Positions 43,014 to 53,571 of a stretch of DNA of 64,000 nt are shown in pieces. Under the pieces are notes generated by a model. That model worked only from the letters and a program-made list of their open reading frames with translations. It was not told where the DNA came from and did no database searches. Where the stretch lies: the NCBI GenBank assembly GCA_964017235.1, contig OZ024935.1, positions 1,922,001-1,986,000 of the forward strand. The letters are read 5' to 3'. Source of the DNA: Sabellastarte sp. h YS-2021. Its lineage: Eukaryota > Annelida > Polychaeta > Sabellida > Sabellidae. The first letter of the stretch is position 1. Each line of letters begins with the position of its first letter. The position numbers and the translations under genes were made by a program.

Positions 43014-44600
43014 ATGGGTCCTGAAAAGTCAAGAATGAGTGTGAGGAGGATAGAAGTCCCCACTGAAAAACCTACAGAGTTAGAGTTGGGAGATCCAGCT
43101 ACTGACCAGCAGAAGAGGAGGGAATCATAGACAATGCAGCCCTTTACCAAATTGGCCCCCGTAAAATTGGCCCCAGAAAAAAGTATCCTAGTCAAATCGG
43201 CTCCCTTGGAAATCACACCCTAGTCAAATTGGCCCCTGGAAATATTTAGAACTAATTTAATGTCTAAGCTGAGGGATTATTAGCACAGCTACTAATCAAG
43301 CAGTAGCATACAAATTAAAGCAAATTCCTCTTAAAAGATCACAAAAGTTACAAAATAATTTAATATGTAATCAGTGGGATTATTAATAAATGCGCTGATC
43401 AAACAGTAGCATATATTGAAAGCCTATTGTTCTTAAAAAGATTACAACAGTTATGATCCCATCTGCAGAGGCTACATATTTAGCATTATTGCACTTTTAA
43501 TAATTCTTACATAAATAAGTATTTAATGGGTATGGGTTAAAGGGATTAATTACAGCATCCAATTATGTTTGATGTGTGTTAATCACACTTAGCTAAAGTT
43601 CTCACCGTAATACATAATTATCCCCCACCCCCTTTAGTCAACATTAACATTGACCATATTATAATTAAACACCATTTCAATTAAGGCATGCAATTTCTGA
43701 CGAAAAGATCCCTTTTTTTATTTTAATATTCCTGAAGAAATATCTTTATCAACATAGTCAAATGCTCTCTGCAGGTCCATAAATAAGTTCTATGTACTAA
43801 AATTTTCAAATGGAGGCCGAGTTGTCCAGGGCCGATTTTTTAGGGGGCCGATTTGCCGAGGGCCGATTTGGCAAAGGGCCGAATTGTCCAGTTCCCAGAA
43901 GAGGGAGCAGATAGGACAGAGTGAGGGAAGAGGATAACAACAGAGGAAACAACATATGGACAAGAGGATGAGGGAGGAAACCAGAAGGGTGAAATCTCCA
44001 CAGTCACAGAGAGACTAGTGTCACAGCTTTCATCAGTCAACCAGCAAGTCATGGATCAATTTGCGCAGATGAAGATTAAACTCACATCTTTCCTTGGGCT
44101 CAGACAGAGAACAGTCTTCTGAAAATACCCGGCATCTGAAGTTAAAAAGTTGAGAGAACGAGACCTTCAGACTTTTGGAAATGAGGTAGCTCAACATTTA
44201 AGTGGGATACAGAGAAAAGGAACCATCAGCCATAGCAACCTACATTTTCTAAGAGCTCCAGTACCACTTCTACACATGTGACCCAAGTAGTGCCAAGAGG
44301 ATAGCAACAACCCAGATGGCCACAAACTTCATAATTATTGTCAACGAGCAACAATCCAGGGCTTCAAGACAGCTACATTTCAGCATCAGACCTAGTAAGA
44401 GTATCAACCCACCATCAGTAGCCTCTGTGACAGGAGAAGAAAGTTCACACAACATCTCAGGATTCTCTAGAATACTTGATAATATAGAGTCAGTCATGAG
44501 CTACCAGCAGATGCCTACAGCTCAACCATTTACACCAAGTGACCCACATCAACACATCAGCCCTCCTCCGACCCCCCAGCAGCAAGAGCATCTTTAGCAG
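43014..44600 (+). pseudogene. Decayed coding-like region split by a transposon-like element
   Basis: Plus-strand fragments MSVRRIEVPTEKPTELELGD (43038 on), then beyond the element at 43147-43887 VTERLVSQLSSVNQQVMDQF with KIKLTSFLGLRQ (about 43999-44110), and a Gln/Pro-rich end (44316-44597). The composition (Lys/Glu-rich, coiled-coil, then Gln/Pro-rich) recalls a retroelement gag, but no diagnostic motif is present. Weak call. Confidence 0.25.
43147..43890. mobile_element. Transposon-like element with inverted arrays of AAATYGGCCC
   Basis: Four AAAT(T/C)GGC(C/T)CC boxes stand on the left (near 43149, 43164, 43194, 43226), and five in reverse complement on the right (43815-43886, reading GGCCGATTT on the plus strand). 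The outermost boxes sit at each end of a ~740-bp, AT-rich, non-coding interior. Inverted arrays of a short box at both ends are typical of subterminal transposase-binding sites in DNA transposons. No transposase and no clear target duplication are present, so the superfamily is open. Confidence 0.6.
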
Positions 44601-44827
44601 CCAGCCTAGCCCCAGACCCTCAGCAGTCATCCAAGTGCAAGCCACTGTTTCAGGACCACTGTTGTAAAATGAACTTTTGAGGACAACTGTTGATTGATAG
44701 GTCCTTCTCAGGATCACCCAAATTTTCGAAGTACAATTAATAAGCTGCATGTTTAAAGAAAACTCCAAACAAAAATCATTACACCACGCCACACAAAACA
44801 AATGTCCTCCCAAACACAATTTTAAAA

Positions 44828-45075
44828 ATGAGTGAATGAGTGAGTGAGTGAAAATTTCATATTAAAAAAGTTCAAACCTGGACTTAAAATTTATAAGGGA
44901 TGGAACCTGAGTAAGGGGTTCCATAAAAGGGCATAGTCTCATATAAACATGTTGATTCCTGCTGGGTGGAGTGTAGGGACTGCCCAGATATAATATAGTT
45001 CTTGGCGTTTGTGCCTTGTAGATGAATCTGGGCTTGCTGGATCCCCCATCCAAAGCAAGAGAATTTTTGAACACT
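44828..45075 (-). mobile_element. Possible LINE 3' fragment
   Basis: Starts at a (GAGT)n simple repeat (44828-44852), which on the minus strand would be the tail. The minus frame 44862-45074 ends LINFKSRFELF after CPFMEPLTQVPS, resembling the end of LINE ORF2. Short and diverged. Confidence 0.4.
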
Positions 45076-45129
45076 CTCTTAGTGGTTTCTCAATGGTCTT
45101 CCAGTCTTACTTAACCCGCAGGTAAGTTT

Positions 45130-45916
45130 GTGTTTAGGTGAAAATGACATTTGAACTCTTTGTTGGAATGAAAACTAGTGATTTGTTCTAGTTTTCCAAT
45201 ATTTGGGCATTTTCAGCAGGTGGAGTAGGGAGAAATTCATTTCAACCACAAACAGTGTATCATTTTAGAAGTATATACAAACTGTAATAAGGTAAATTAA
45301 AATCTTTGTTTTGAACTTAAAAACATTGAAAATTTAAATCAAATATAAACCCAACAGTAAAGCATTAAAGTACTGCATTTTTGCACTATGTTTTTTTTCT
45401 CATTTTACTTAGTAAATTTTGAGCCACTAAAAACACTCCTTTCAATATAGTATGATGGGTTAGATTTTCACAGTGAGTTTGTTTGAAAGTTAGCTGCTCC
45501 TTCGATTAAGTTCATAGAAGATTATTGTAAAGTCAGATTGTAAAGAAAAGCAAAAAATTAAAAATTATCCAACTTTATAAATTAAATTGCTTGTTTTGTA
45601 TTTGTCAGGAGGTATTTTTTCAAGGTAGCATTTTTCCATGAGGTATTTTTCTATGAACTCTGAATGTCATTCAAATTTGAAAAGACTTTGTAAATGTACC
45701 CACTGAACTAATTAATATGAAAGAGGTTCTGAAACCATTTCAATATTGAATGCATTGTGCTGAGGATGACTGGCAAATAATAAGTAGTTCTACCCTTTTG
45801 TTCTTGGCAGACTGACCATTGAACTAAACCAAAATCCACTGTTAGAAAATAATGTAGTGTTAACTCTCCATTATGCAAAAAATAATGGAGAATTGAGACA
45901 ATGGAAGGGTCGCCCG
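45130..45916. other. No gene seen
   Basis: AT-rich intergenic sequence up to the start of the 6.3-kb tandem duplication. Confidence 0.4.
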
Positions 45917-46189
45917 TCTGGGTTTTATTAGGATATAAACTGTATTTATTTTTAAATTGAAGTTTGATGTTAAATTAGTTTTTAAACTTAAAAGTATACT
46001 TTTTGTGGTACTTTGCAAAAATACTGAAATTTGCATATGACTTAGTTTTCAATATATTTTGGATATTTATTATGTAAATTTTAATTTAACAACACTACAA
46101 TGCATTTGAGTAAAAGATTAATTAGACCAAGATGTACCCACTGGAAAAAAATAACTAACATGATTTTGAAGATAAATAGCATTTTTGAA

Positions 46190-46590
46190 AATCTGACCAC
46201 ATCAAAGGATGCCCAGCCCATGATTACCTATAGGTTGGCTTGACATTTCAACCCTGTAGTACCAATAATAAGCGAGTTATAAGCTTTCCTCTGACCTTGA
46301 AGGAGGGGCCTAAGGTTAAATCTGACCACATCAGAAGATCCCCATCCCATGATTTCCTGTAGGTTGGCTTCACATGCCATACTTCTAGGAGTAACAATAA
46401 GGGACATGTAGACACTTTTAAAGTCTGCTACATGGACAAATGCCCATGGCGGCCATCTTGTTTTTTAAAATTAGGCCCAGAATAGTACCAGGCAAACTTT
46501 GGTAATGGTGAAGACATCCTGCAAATTTGAGAACTCTGCCTATAATACAATTTGCTCTAGAGAGAGTAATGGGAAAATCTCTGCTCACTG
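46190..46590. repeat. Dispersed repeat related to 14.9-15.4 kb (copy 1)
   Basis: Block order AATCTGACCACATCA, GTACCAATAATAAGCGAG, GACCTTGAAGGAGGGG, GGCGGCCATCTTGTTTT, GACATCCTGCAAATTTG matches 14880-15390. Class unknown. Its duplicate is 52455-52855. Confidence 0.7.
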
Positions 46591-47306
46591 CGCCTCAGGG
46601 ACCTTCATCATATCAAGAGGTTTCTTTCTGTTGATACATCAGTGGTGATAACAAATGCTCTGGTCAGTAGTCTTTTGGATTATTGCAATTCTTTATTTCG
46701 CAGTTTATCATCTCGTAATGCTACAGGGCTCCAATATGTTCAAAATGCTCTTGCACGGTTTGTCACTGGTGCTTCAAAGTATACTCCCATCACATCCACC
46801 CTGAGGACACTTCATTGGTTACCCGTCAGACAATGTATCATCTTCAAAACCCTAGTTTGGTTTATAAGTACCTCACCACTGGCCAGCCTAAGTATTTTGC
46901 ACCATATCTCCCCTCTGCCATTAATACAAGACGTTCCAACCCCCAAAATTTGTTCCTCCAAGTTCCTCATTATTGTGCTTCCATCCATAAATCTAAGGTC
47001 CAATTCAACAATAGTTTCTCAAATGATGCCACGAAGTTATGGAATGATTCCATGATCTTCCACATGATATCCATAGTGCTCCAAATCTCTCGTGTTTCAA
47101 AAGTCGACTAAAAACCTACCTATTTCAGAAATCATTCCAACCATAGCTTCTAACTACCGAACACCGGATCGACTCCCTGGGTATGACTTGGAACATGTCT
47201 AATGTCTTGATGATTTATGCCTTTACGAACTGGATGGTGTGCCTTAGAATCCATAGATATGGAGATTAAGCACTTGGACAACTGATTGATTGATTGATTG
47301 ATTGAT
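46580..47306 (+). mobile_element. L2/CR1-like LINE, 3' fragment (copy 1)
   Basis: Plus strand: RDLHHIKRFLSVDTSVVITN, ALVSSLLDYCNSLFRSLSSR, LQYVQNALARFV, LRTLHWLPVRQCIIFK, then after a frameshift LVYKYLTTGQPKYFAPYLPS and NSFSNDATKLWND. The 3' UTR has GGAGATTAAGCACTTGG and ends in a (TGAT)n tail at 47281-47306. It is 5'-truncated. Confidence 0.92.
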
Positions 47307-48590
47307 ATACTAAATATATGCAACATGTACCAGTGAATGAATATTACAAAACTTTTACTTTTTGGATGAAATGTGCACACACATTGGTAACAGTAGCCTC
47401 AGCAATGCCCAGATAACTGGGATAATTAACTTGATAGAAACCACAGAGATATAAATTTCACTCTCTGCACAGTTGAAAAACATATAAAACAGTGGGGGTA
47501 ATGCTGGGAGAGGTGGGGCTGGGGAGGGGGAAGCAGTTAAAGGAACCAGTTGCAGATTTTCCTTAGACTGCTCACAAGTATTGCATACAAAGTTGGCAAC
47601 ACCCATATATGCAAGCCAGTTCCATGTTCATGGAGAAACAAGAGTAACTTTTCATGAAACTGGTTATTTTTAAAAATAAAATCAACAGGTTAGTGTCAGG
47701 ACCACCGTGACACTGAAAACACAAGTGAATACCACAGGCATGTGCACTACAATTGTTTAAGTCAGGGGTGACTAATAAACACAAGACCATTATCCCCAAA
47801 AATGGTCTGACCAGGCAAGGAAGTCTTCTGTTTGGATACCTCTATTAACACATAAATGACTAATTTATTCTATTCAAAACCATTTGACTGGAATTTATAT
47901 CACAGACACAGATTAAGAATAGTATTTTAGTCTTTGAGGTGCCCATAAAAGCATGAGATTCATATTTGTCAATATAAAGAAGTGTTTCTTATGAATGCAT
48001 TATGGCCCTGCAAAAGTAACACCTTAGATACTTCATATCTAAAGGAACAAAATTCAAGTACGGTGGATAAAATCAGAGATTCAATTATTCATCATTCACA
48101 TCAAACTGATCAATGATCTTTAGAGATGTGTACCTGTGTCATAAGCACACATATATTAATACAGAAGAGTCTCAGTTTTGACATGCAGTAATTTACCGTT
48201 TGTAAATTACAGTTATGGCCTATATGAGGCTATTGTAATCCTATAAACATATTTTCTGGCTCTTTCAATAAAAATGTAATTGACTTTCTGTACATAATAT
48301 TCTTTACAAAGACCTATATTTAGGAATAGCATGGCCCTGGCAGTTATGTAAGGGGTTCTAGACAATAGACAATAATTCTAATACAACAATTTAGCCACAT
48401 CATATCCACCAGAAGACTAATACAACAATTAAGCCACATAATATCCACCAGAAGACAAAGTTGAAGGTAGAACACCTGAACCTAAAATCAAAAATCGGTA
48501 AGCTAAGGGATATCAGAACCATAGAGGACACCTGTATTTACTGAAAAATTAAGGTCGGTAACTTTTGCAAAAAAATAGGATTTCAGTTAT
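47307..48590. other. No gene seen (copy 1 interior)
   Basis: Several short minus-strand frames without recognisable domains; AT-rich. An ACAACAATTTAGCCACAT motif repeats in near tandem at 48380-48450. Confidence 0.35.
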
Positions 48591-49330
48591 TTCGTAATGG
48601 AGAATGAAAACTGGATCAGTGGATATTATCAGATAATTCATTCCAAGCTTTTGGAGTGGCATAGTTAAAGCCAAGAACAAAATGCTTTGTACACTTATAT
48701 ATTGAACGAAACAACTGGGGAACCTCTAGAACCTCATTGTCCATCTAACAGCTGTCTGATACGTATAATTTCTAGTTTTCAAAAAAAAAACAGAAATATC
48801 TAAGATAGCCAGTGTGAGAAAGCTCATTAACCAATGTTGATGTTTTGAATGCAGGCTGCTATAGTATGGTAACCAGTAAAACCTTCAAAGTGTAGATGGA
48901 TAATTACTCTCCGAGGTCCCAAATAATCCTGATAAAACTTGGAGATTTTCTGCACATGAAAAAGGGGTTTTTCTGAGTCAAACTATATTCCCAGATACAT
49001 AACCACCTCAGCAGGATAAGGGGATTTCCCACTTCTTCTATTGTTATTGCTAAATGTTTATACAGAAATAATAAATTTTGTTTGGTCAGCAGCATTAAAT
49101 TTTAGTCTTTTAAAAATTAATAATCATCTCATTGGTATTATTGAACCTTTTTCCTATCAATCACCTTTAAAACCACGAGTATGAGTATTTTTGTGGGTGA
49201 TTCGAATATAGGGTTGTATGTCGTCAGCATAAAAATGAAACCTAAATATAATTATTTCAACAACAAATAAGACCTAATATAATGATACCAAACACTTTAC
49301 TTTTCAAAATAGAATATGGTAAAAGTAATA
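48590..49330 (-). mobile_element. Decayed L2-like LINE fragment (copy 1)
   Basis: Minus strand, from right to left: FYADDIQPYIRITHKN (about 49240; RT YADD box) and, after a gap, VLEVPQLFRSIYKCTKHFVL and KAWNELSDNIH, parallel to the LINE at 28.4-29.1 kb. Many stops. Confidence 0.7.
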
Positions 49331-49747
49331 CTGGAACAAGAACTGAAGCTGGAAGAATATCAAGAAATAATCCCTGCTGATCTAAATGTGTTGGTGGCAA
49401 TGTTTATTCGCTGGTCAGTTGTGGCAATGCCCAAGGCAGTCACAGGACTGTAACTCTTAAGCTCAGCCTTTTGCAGAGACATCTTTTTAATAAGTGAGTG
49501 GAAATAGCCTTCCTTAAAACATCAAAGACATAGTGTCCAACCAACGAACAGAGGAAAGAAGAAGAAACATAGGCCAAGGAACTAACAAGCAAGATTTTTA
49601 AGATGATATACCATTAATTTTCTTGACTCATCTGAACTACATCGCCCGAAATCTTCATCTTGGTCCTTGAATCCTTGGACAAGGTGTCCTTGAATTCTTT
49701 TCAAAATTAGTTAGCTAAATACCTCTCAGATTGATTAGAATGGAGAA

Positions 49748-50046
49748 TTTTGTTGTATTTTATTCTATTCTGGACTTTTATGGCGCTTAATTTCTGCCAG
49801 GCAAACTCTAAGGCGCAACACCATAATCTAATTAAAACATTATATATCCATGGCTGTTGCAAGTCTAGTACCATGGAGACGGCGGATAAAGTGTATACTA
49901 AGTTGGGAATGCCTTTTTGAAGATATGCAATTTTAACCTTCTCCTGGAACAGGTGAAAGTTGGGACAGAACAGACCTCATCAGGCAAATCATTCCAAACC
50001 GTAGCAGCATCAAAAGCAAAGCTGTGGCCAAAGTGTTTTTGGATTT
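49748..50046 (-). mobile_element. L2-like LINE 3' end (copy 1)
   Basis: Minus-strand 3' UTR with TTATTCTATTC tail remnant, GGCGCTTAATTTCTG and CTCTAAGGCGCAACACC, then coding end remnants (FGHSFAFDAATVWNDLPDE-like) near 49970-50046. Same family as 30.6 and 39.6 kb. Confidence 0.75.
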
Positions 50047-50439
50047 ATGTTGAATTCTATTAAGGATCCTATGAAACTATCAATGTAGAAGAGAAAAAGT
50101 ACTTTAACTGTGCCAAAGTTTAACTAATTTTACCTATTAGAAAAAAACCATAATTTCACCTATTAAACAACTCAATAATGGTACTTATAATAACAAAGTT
50201 TCTGCATAAACATCTGAAAAGAAGGATTAAAGTGGAAACAATTGAAAGATAAGCTCACATCCTATGTCATTCAATATCTGTCACTGAGACATTGGCAAAA
50301 AGGTACATATAGTCAATATAGGATAATGTAGATGTATATAAGTTTATCGAATCTACTGCTTTTCAGATGCAATCCCAACAATGGGGAACTGAGTATACTA
50401 AATTAAGAATTGACAAAAGTGATATTCAATGGACAATCT

Positions 50440-50640
50440 AGGTTAGTAATGGATGGTTTAATGGAGAGTGAATGAAGGAAGAAATAATAAGTGTGGAAGC
50501 TAGAGTTGAAGAGGTGTGTTTTAATGTGTTTATTGAAGGCGGCAACAAAGGGCCTATTTCTTAAGTGAAAAGGGAGAGAGTTCCAGAACGTTGGTGCATA
50601 AAGGCTGAAGGAGCTGTTTTGTGTAATTTGTGGACTTTTT
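50440..50640 (-). mobile_element. LINE ORF2 C-terminal fragment, second family (copy 1)
   Basis: The minus strand reads LYAPTFWNSLPFHLRNRP and FVAAFNKHIKTHLFNSS, a standard ending of CR1-like ORF2 proteins but distinct from the L2-like copies above. The duplicate lies at 56705-56905. Confidence 0.65.
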
Positions 50641-51035
50641 GTTCACAAGAAGGGATCCAACGGAATTTAAATATTGGAGTTTTCTTTGAGGTATACTGGT
50701 TGGCTATGTTTTAGATTTTTTTCTGTGATCAGTGAGGCTTTTTGGTTGCATGGTGAGGTGGAAAAACTTTCAAGAGCAAGGTACAGTCCTGCAGAGTAAA
50801 TTTTGGACATACAATTTAAAACAAACACAACAAATCGTTAAAACCTCAAAAATGTCATCAACACTCCACTTAAATCCACAGTTACGTACAATTTATGTAA
50901 AAATGACTATAATTATAGATTTATCAGAGAAATGGAATGGCCATTTAGACCAAGTATGTAAGAGTATGATAGAAATGTTTATAGGTTCCAACTTATGAAA
51001 ATTCCTCCATCTGCTGAAGTCAAACCCAGATAAAA

Positions 51036-51176
51036 TTTGGGCTTTTATGTCCCGTTCAACAGCCAGGGTAACATTGGGAGAAGATATTAGATTCCCACTT
51101 GTGGGACTCGAACCTCACAGTGGTGACAACCTGTGGTTAGATGTCAAAGCTGAACCACTAGGCCACTGAGGACTTC
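51036..51176 (-). mobile_element. tRNA-derived SINE, short type (copy 1)
   Basis: The minus strand reads TCCTCAGTGGCCTAGTGGTT (A box) and GAGGTTCGAGTCCCAC (B box), with CCTGGCTGTTGAACGGGACA and a TAAAAGCCC tail. Same short type as 8292-8437. No clear target duplication. The duplicate is 57301-57441. Confidence 0.88.
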
Positions 51177-52181
51177 GAAAATAAACTCATACTATATGTT
51201 GTGTTAAACTAAGTTCAGCATTGGGTTACAAATAGGAATGGGAAGTGTACCAAACTCCTCTACTTAATGTGAAAGACAGGAATTACACCTCATCTCAGTC
51301 CAACTCCCTAGAATTGGGGGACCAATAATTTATGTGGGACCCTGCCATCTTAACCACCAAAAATTCAGGTGTTTCCTTTTTTTCTCAAATATATACTAGT
51401 GTTTATTATAATAAAACTATTTGAAGATGATATATTGACTGTATATTGACTACAGAATATATCCACTGAATTAAAATCCACATGTTGAGTCCAAGTGATA
51501 CTCTAATGTGTTTTAAGATCAAGTTATGGCTTGATCATTTTCCAACAATAACATATCACATCAAGAAGTGAAAAAAAATCTCACCAAATTGAATGCTTCC
51601 TTTATATTTAGAAATATGAAAAACATTTTTGATTAATAAAGCTCTGACAATACTGTAACAGGTCTAATACAAGGGCTGAATGGCTTGCCTTTATTAAAAA
51701 CTGAAAGATTAACTATCCTTAAAAATTGTTTCAAAAGCATCCAGTAATTAATAGCTTTGAACTTTTTTTCCTTTGAATACACCACAATGAAGAATGTAAA
51801 ATGTTTTGCAACAACAGTGCACAATTTGACACATGTTCAGTCATTATCTTTAAATGATGCCAACAGCCCTTGCATCACTTTTTCTTGCTAGAAGACATAG
51901 TTGAAGTTTTATGTCATTAGACATTACAAGGCAATTAACTGACAAATATACAAAGCTTTTGATTCAGATGGCCCTCTAAAGCAGCAATTTTTGCTTCACT
52001 ACTCCAATCGTACCGAGTAAGTAACAAAATAATCTCAGTAGAAGCTGTCCTTTGTTCCTGGAGGACATGGAAGTTCAGTTCCAGTGCGATTAACTCTCAC
52101 AAAAGTTATGGAAAACATATTACAATGCACACACTTATCCATTTGTAAATGTGCACAAGCTGTTTCCACTTTTAAAATTAC
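51177..52181. other. No gene seen (end of copy 1)
   Basis: AT-rich, no recognised feature up to the duplication junction at 52181/52182. Confidence 0.4.
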
Positions 52182-52844
52182 TCTGGGTTTTATTAGGATA
52201 TAAACTGTATTTATTTTTAAATTGAAGTTTGATGTTAAATTAGTTTTTAAACTTAAAAGTATACTTTTTGTGGTACTTTGCAAAAATACTGAAATTTGCA
52301 TATGACTTAGTTTTCAATATATTTTGGATATTTATTATGTAAATTTTAATTTAACAACACTACAATGCATTTGAGTAAAAGATTAATTAGACCAAGATGT
52401 ACCCACTGGAAAAAAATAACTAACATGATTTTGAAGATAAATAGCATTTTTGAAAATCTGACCACATCAAAGGATGCCCAGCCCATGATTACCTATAGGT
52501 TGGCTTGACATTTCAACCCTGTAGTACCAATAATAAGCGAGTTATAAGCTTTCCTCTGACCTTGAAGGAGGGGCCTAAGGTTAAATCTGACCACATCAGA
52601 AGATCCCCATCCCATGATTTCCTGTAGGTTGGCTTCACATGCCATACTTCTAGGAGTAACAATAAGGGACATGTAGACACTTTTAAAGTCTGCTACATGG
52701 ACAAATGCCCATGGCGGCCATCTTGTTTTTTAAAATTAGGCCCAGAATAGTACCAGGCAAACTTTGGTAATGGTGAAGACATCCTGCAAATTTGAGAACT
52801 CTGCCTATAATACAATTTGCTCTAGAGAGAGTAATGGGAAAATC

Positions 52845-53571
52845 TCTGCTCACTGCGCCTCAGGGACCTTCATCATATCAAGAGGTTTCTTTCTGTTGAT
52901 ACATCAGTGGTGATAACAAATGCTCTGGTCAGTAGTCTTTTGGATTATTGCAATTCTTTATTTCGCAGTTTATCATCTCGTAATGCTACAGGGCTCCAAT
53001 ATGTTCAAAATGCTCTTGCACGGTTTGTCACTGGTGCTTCAAAGTATACTCCCATCACATCCACCCTGAGGACACTTCATTGGTTACCCGTCAGACAATG
53101 TATCATCTTCAAAACCCTAGTTTGGTTTATAAGTACCTCACCACTGGCCAGCCTAAGTATTTTGCACCATATCTCCCCTCTGCCATTAATACAAGACGTT
53201 CCAACCCCCAAAATTTGTTCCTCCAAGTTCCTCATTATTGTGCTTCCATCCATAAATCTAAGGTCCAATTCAACAATAGTTTCTCAAATGATGCCACGAA
53301 GTTATGGAATGATTCCATGATCTTCCACATGATATCCATAGTGCTCCAAATCTCTCGTGTTTCAAAAGTCGACTAAAAACCTACCTATTTCAGAAATCAT
53401 TCCAACCATAGCTTCTAACTACCGAACACCGGATCGACTCCCTGGGTATGACTTGGAACATGTCTAATGTCTTGATGATTTATGCCTTTACGAACTGGAT
53501 GGTGTGCCTTAGAATCCATAGATATGGAGATTAAGCACTTGGACAACTGATTGATTGATTGATTGATTGAT
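52845..53571 (+). mobile_element. L2/CR1-like LINE, 3' fragment (copy 2)
   Basis: Exact duplicate of 46580-47306, including the same frameshift and (TGAT)n tail length. Confidence 0.92.

Larger units (their letters stand above)
45917..52181. repeat. 6,265-bp tandem duplication, copy 1
   Basis: Every base compared in this segment recurs 6,265 bp downstream, and all translated frames in the two copies are the same. The unit begins at TCTGGGTTTTATTAGG (45917) and ends with TTTAAAATTAC (52181). Only a 1-bp overlap (T) is shared at the junctions. It contains no host gene, only retroelement fragments and intergenic sequence. Confidence 0.95.
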
